Shown in pieces: positions 61,142 through 64,000 of a stretch of 64,000 nucleotides of DNA; positions within the stretch are counted from its first letter, which is position 1; each line of letters starts with the position of its first letter. Location: the NCBI GenBank assembly GCA_945952585.1, contig CAMFII010000008.1:117234-181233 (forward strand), written 5' to 3'. This stretch comes from an uncultured Rhodobacter sp. Its GTDB lineage: Bacteria > Pseudomonadota > Alphaproteobacteria > Rhodobacterales > Rhodobacteraceae. The translations under genes and the position numbers were made by a program. Below the pieces are notes generated by a model, which was given only the letters and a program-made list of their open reading frames with translations, made no database searches and was not told where the DNA came from.

Positions 61142-61938
61142 TGGCGCGGCCAACAGTTCGCGACCTTCTGGAAAAGCGCGGCAAGCATCAGTTCGCAATG
61201 CTGCGGGTGGAGACACTGTATGAAGCCGAAGCGGCAGCAAAAGCCGGAATCGAGCTCTTGTCCGTTCCGCCCGCCATGATCTACGACCGCGAGTTCCGCG
61301 AGGCGGCCCCTGACGCCTTCGCCTTTCCCGGCGAGAATTTCTACGAGATTGGTGACACGGCCGATTTTCTGAAATGGGCCTTCCCGCTCTACAAACACGG
61401 GGCGGATGCCGTCTATTGCTCGGGTTCGCTGCGCACGGTGCAGGCGCTGGCGGAGAATGCGATCCCGGTCTGCGGCCATGTTGGCCTGATCCCGTCGAAA
61501 CGGACATGGACCGGCGGGTTCAAGGCGGTCGGCAAGACGCTGGAAACCGCGCAACTGGTCTGGAGCCAGGTCCGCGCGCTGGAGGAGGCCGGCGCCTTTG
61601 CCGCCGAGATCGAGGTGGTGCCGCATTCGATCACTGCCGCCATTGCCGAGAAGACCAGCCTGTTCCTGATCTCGATGGGTGCAGGCCGGGGCGGGCATGC
61701 GCAGTACCTGTTCTCGGAGGATGTGCTGGGTCAGAACACCGGCCATGTTCCGCGCCACGCCAAGGTCTACCGCGACTTCGCCGGCGAATATGCCCGGCTG
61801 CAACAGGACCGGATCACCGCCTACGGCGAATTCGCGGCCGACGTGCATGACGGCAGCTATCCCGCACCGCAGCACCTGGTCGACTGCAACCCCGACGTGG
61901 TGGATGCCTTCCGGAACTGGCTGGACGATCAGGCCTGA
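61138..61938 (+). CDS. PanB-like (ketopantoate hydroxymethyltransferase-family) protein with altered active site
   Basis: 266 residues. The C-terminal half clearly matches PanB: VCGHVGLIPSK, GGFKAVGKTLETA, ALEEAGAFAAEIEVVP (E159 keeps the place of the catalytic Glu), then GHAQYLFSEDVLGQNTGHVPRHAK. In the N-terminal half the three Mg-binding sites are lost: VPP (43-45) replaces the GDS aspartate, FPGENF (63-68) replaces the ADLPF aspartate, and YCSGSL (93-98) replaces the LEGG glutamate. It is translationally coupled to the MocE-like gene. It may handle the C1 unit or another intermediate of demethylation; it is unlikely to make pantothenate. Confidence 0.8.
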   Translation: MMARPTVRDLLEKRGKHQFAMLRVETLYEAEAAAKAGIELLSVPPAMIYDREFREAAPDAFAFPGENFYEIGDTADFLKWAFPLYKHGADAVYCSGSLRTVQALAENAIPVCGHVGLIPSKRTWTGGFKAVGKTLETAQLVWSQVRALEEAGAFAAEIEVVPHSITAAIAEKTSLFLISMGAGRGGHAQYLFSEDVLGQNTGHVPRHAKVYRDFAGEYARLQQDRITAYGEFAADVHDGSYPAPQHLVDCNPDVVDAFRNWLDDQA

Positions 61939-61942
61939 CGCG

Positions 61943-63328
61943 TCAAACCCGGAAGCGCAGGTTGAGCATCTGGCCCTGCCGCACCAGGCTGATCTGCCAG
62001 CGCCTGGCCTGCTCTGCCGCGGCTGCCTCTACGTCAGCCGGGGCAGTGATGTCCTGATCGTTGATGCTTTTCAGGATGTCGCCGGGCTGCAATCCCACCT
62101 GGGCGGCAAAGTCGTCAACCGACAGGACGACGACGCCCTCGGCATCTAAAGGAAGGTCGAGCTCCTCTGCTACCGCAGGATTGATCCGCGCGACCGACAG
62201 CCCGCGCAGCGGACTGTCGACGGTGATCGTTCGAGCATCGCGTGCGGGGCTGTCGGGCGGTGCAATGAGGGTGATCGACACTGTCTTTTGTTTCCCGCCG
62301 TGCAGATAGGATAGCGGCACAGTCGCGCCGACGCCCGCGGTGGTCAGGCGGAACAGCATCTCTTCCGGTGAATTGACGGCAACACCGTCCACAGACAGCA
62401 CGACATCGCCCGCCGCCAGACCCGCGCCGGCCAACGGACTGTCGGCATGGACCGAATTCAACGCCACGCCCTCCGGCCGGTCGAGCCCCATCGCCTCGGC
62501 CATGCTCGCGTCGACCGCCTGACCGGAAACTCCGGCCCAGGGCCGCTGGAACCGCGTCATCCCTGCCTTGGTTTGATCGATGAAGCGTTGCACCAGGTTC
62601 GAGGGAATGGCGAAGCCGATGCCAAGCGATCCGCCGGTGCGCGACAGGATGGCGGTATTGATGCCGACCAGCCGCCCTTGCAGATCGACCAGAGCCCCGC
62701 CCGAGTTTCCGGGGTTGATCGCCGCATCGGTCTGGATGAACAGGCCATGCCCGCCACCGACACGTGGCATCGGCCGGGCAAGCCCGGACACGATACCCGA
62801 GGATACGGTCTGTCCCACGCCGAAGGGATCGCCGATGGCAAGGACAAGGTCGCCCACCTCCAACTCATCGCTGTTGCGGATGGGGAGGGCAGGCAGATCG
62901 GCCGCGCCCTTGAGCTTCATGACAGCCAAGTCACTGTCGCGGTCAGCCAGAACAACATCGGCATCGAACTCGCGCCGGTCGTTCAGAACCACCCGAATCT
63001 CGCTGGCGTCCCCGACGACATGGAAGTTCGAGATCACCAACCCATCAGGCGAGACAATGACGCCCGATCCGAGCGCGTGCTGAACGCGGGGAGTAGAAGG
63101 GGCAAGATCGCCGAACAACTGGGAAAACAGCGGATCGTCGGCAAATGGGCTTTGCTGCTGTTCCACCACCCGCGTCGTATAGATGTTGACGACAGCAGGA
63201 GCGGTCGCCTTCACCGCCGGTGCGAAACTCAGTTCGATCTGCGTCTGGCTCTGTGGCACCACGGATTCGGCCAGGCTCGGTGAGGCGAGCAGCAGCAGGG
63301 CAAGGCAGGCGGGGATCAGGCGCGGCAT
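61943..63328 (-). CDS. HtrA/DegP-family periplasmic serine protease
   Basis: 461 residues. Signal peptide about 1-20 (MPRLIPACLALLLLASPSLA). Catalytic triad H103 (SNFHVVGD), D133 (DRDSDLAV) and S209 (NPGNSGGAL). PDZ1 about 265-350, PDZ2 about 375-455. Loop LA is short, as in DegS/DegQ. It degrades misfolded envelope proteins. The start has GGAG seven bases upstream. Its stop is four bases from the convergent PanB-like gene; it follows rplQ with a terminator between. Confidence 0.93.
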   Translation of the reverse strand: MPRLIPACLALLLLASPSLAESVVPQSQTQIELSFAPAVKATAPAVVNIYTTRVVEQQQSPFADDPLFSQLFGDLAPSTPRVQHALGSGVIVSPDGLVISNFHVVGDASEIRVVLNDRREFDADVVLADRDSDLAVMKLKGAADLPALPIRNSDELEVGDLVLAIGDPFGVGQTVSSGIVSGLARPMPRVGGGHGLFIQTDAAINPGNSGGALVDLQGRLVGINTAILSRTGGSLGIGFAIPSNLVQRFIDQTKAGMTRFQRPWAGVSGQAVDASMAEAMGLDRPEGVALNSVHADSPLAGAGLAAGDVVLSVDGVAVNSPEEMLFRLTTAGVGATVPLSYLHGGKQKTVSITLIAPPDSPARDARTITVDSPLRGLSVARINPAVAEELDLPLDAEGVVVLSVDDFAAQVGLQPGDILKSINDQDITAPADVEAAAAEQARRWQISLVRQGQMLNLRFRV

Positions 63329-63403
63329 GGCGAACTCCTTGGCGGGTTGCGCCAAAGGTATGTTCTGCGCCGAAACCGGCCGCAAGGAGGGCACGCAGAT
63401 GTG

Positions 63404-63428
63404 AAAAGGCCCGCCTTGGGGGCGGGCC
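63404..63428 (-). terminator. Rho-independent terminator after rplQ
   Basis: Minus strand: GGCCCGCC, loop CCCAA, GGCGGGCC, then TTTT. Stem 63408-63415 with 63421-63428. It closes the ribosomal alpha operon about 27 bases past rplQ. Confidence 0.9.
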
Positions 63429-63454
63429 GTAGTCTGCCGGGTTCGAGCCTTGGC

Positions 63455-63874
63455 TTACGCCTCGGCAGCTTCCTCGGCGGCGGTGCGGGCCTTGTCTGCG
63501 GCCCCCTTCGCATTCGGGTCGCGGTCGACGAATTCGATGATCGCCATCGGCGCCATGTCGCCATAGCGGAAGCCGGCCTTCAGCACGCGGATGTAGCCGC
63601 CCTGACGGTCCTTGTAGCGGGGCCCCAGGATCGCAAACAGGCGCTCTACATGCTTGTCTTCCTTGAGCTGCGCATCGGCCTGACGGCGGGCGTGCAGATC
63701 GCCGCGCTTCGCCAGCGTGATGAGCTTTTCGACGATCGGGCGCAGTTCCTTCGCCTTCGGCAGGGTGGTCTTGATCTGCTCGTGCTCGATCAGGGCACCG
63801 GCCATGTTGGCGAACAGCGCCTTGCGGTGTTCGTGGGTACGGTTCAGACGGCGATAGCCGCGGGCGTGACGCAT
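63455..63874 (-). CDS. rplQ: 50S ribosomal protein L17
   Basis: 139 residues: [20 protein letters not shown] is the canonical start, followed by [32 protein letters not shown]; the C-terminal tail is rich in Ala/Glu. Ribosome site TTAGGAGACC lies just upstream. L17 is the last gene of the rpsM-rpsK-rpoA-rplQ operon in most bacteria, so rpoA is expected just beyond the right edge. A terminator follows downstream. Confidence 0.97.
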   Translation of the reverse strand: MRHARGYRRLNRTHEHRKALFANMAGALIEHEQIKTTLPKAKELRPIVEKLITLAKRGDLHARRQADAQLKEDKHVERLFAILGPRYKDRQGGYIRVLKAGFRYGDMAPMAIIEFVDRDPNAKGAADKARTAAEEAAEA

Positions 63875-64000
63875 GATGGTCTCCTAACGTCTCGTTTTGC
63901 TTTGTGTTGCCGGCCTGCGTGGGACCGACGTCGTTGGGGCGGGATTGCCCAGGTGTTCCCCGCACAGGCGGGCATTTGTTGGGGCGCAGGAACACTGCGC
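63875..64000 (-). other. Upstream spacer of rplQ, window edge
   Basis: 126 bases before rplQ without a coding frame I can support; rpoA should lie beyond the edge. Confidence 0.5.

Noticed and set aside
63950-63975. GTGTTCCCCGCACAGGCGGG resembles a type I-E CRISPR repeat
   Set aside because: Only one copy is present and the window ends 25 bases later; it lies where the rpoA-rplQ spacer is expected, with no spacer pattern or cas gene.
63045-63995. Long minus-strand frame covering rplQ and part of htrA
   Set aside because: It is out of frame with the two recognised genes and lacks any family features.

Overview
The window is 64 kb of GC-rich, gene-dense chromosome from an alphaproteobacterium, most likely a Rhodobacterales (Rhodobacter/Paracoccus-like) species. 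The signs are long ATGA-overlapping operons, a class I PHA synthase, a short RpoN without an acidic region, periplasmic-binding ABC operons, and core genes (rplQ, acs, adk) of alphaproteobacterial character. No insertion sequence, prophage, CRISPR array or rRNA operon was seen. One tRNA gene (tRNA-Met, CAT) is present.

Layout, left to right. 1-1517: a Ser/Thr protein kinase (cut by the left edge) and a metallophosphoesterase. 1968-7085: acs, a second-type adk and an MHS-family transporter, probably an acetate/short-acid uptake and activation unit, then a single-domain response regulator. 7082-13060: kup with a small membrane protein, a TerC protein, ExoD, and a TetR-controlled operon with a VOC protein and a DUF1428 protein. 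13061-26718: a 12-gene operon, all on the minus strand and mostly with overlapping stops and starts. It encodes an aminotransferase, BKACE, a GNAT protein, an acetylpolyamine-deacetylase-like enzyme, an M14-type deacylase, a complete Dpp/Opp importer, an S9 peptidase and a dimethylformamidase-like protein. A LysR gene diverges from it. 27937-34113: a GNAT protein, a fossil acyl-CoA synthetase, phaC with a truncated PhaJ-like gene, and a hybrid histidine kinase with a periplasmic partner. 34214-42242: a LuxR-type regulator and a surface-polysaccharide operon (STAS, two DUF3131 proteins, an OpgC-like acyltransferase, a BcsA-like GT2 without PilZ).

42560-52831: tRNA-Met, a hydantoinase-family protein, an MFS exporter, rpoN, a selenium pair (FAD-oxidoreductase-SelD fusion and mnmH), argE and a secreted protein of unknown function. 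52828-61938: a LacI-controlled catabolic locus closely resembling rhizopine (moc) genes. One arm has an inositol-dehydrogenase-like enzyme, an SDR, a sugar ABC importer and a sugar-isomerase TIM barrel. The other arm has a MocD-type membrane hydroxylase, a MocE Rieske ferredoxin and a PanB-like protein that has lost the PanB metal ligands. 61943-64000: an HtrA protease and rplQ, the last gene of the ribosomal alpha operon.

The three most interesting units are the moc-like locus with its altered PanB homologue and matching operators in both arms, the 12-gene amide/beta-amino-acid operon, and the DUF3131-GT2 operon, which shares a GGGATAG motif with the neighbouring sensor-kinase operon. All functions are inferred by reading the sequence; no database search was run.
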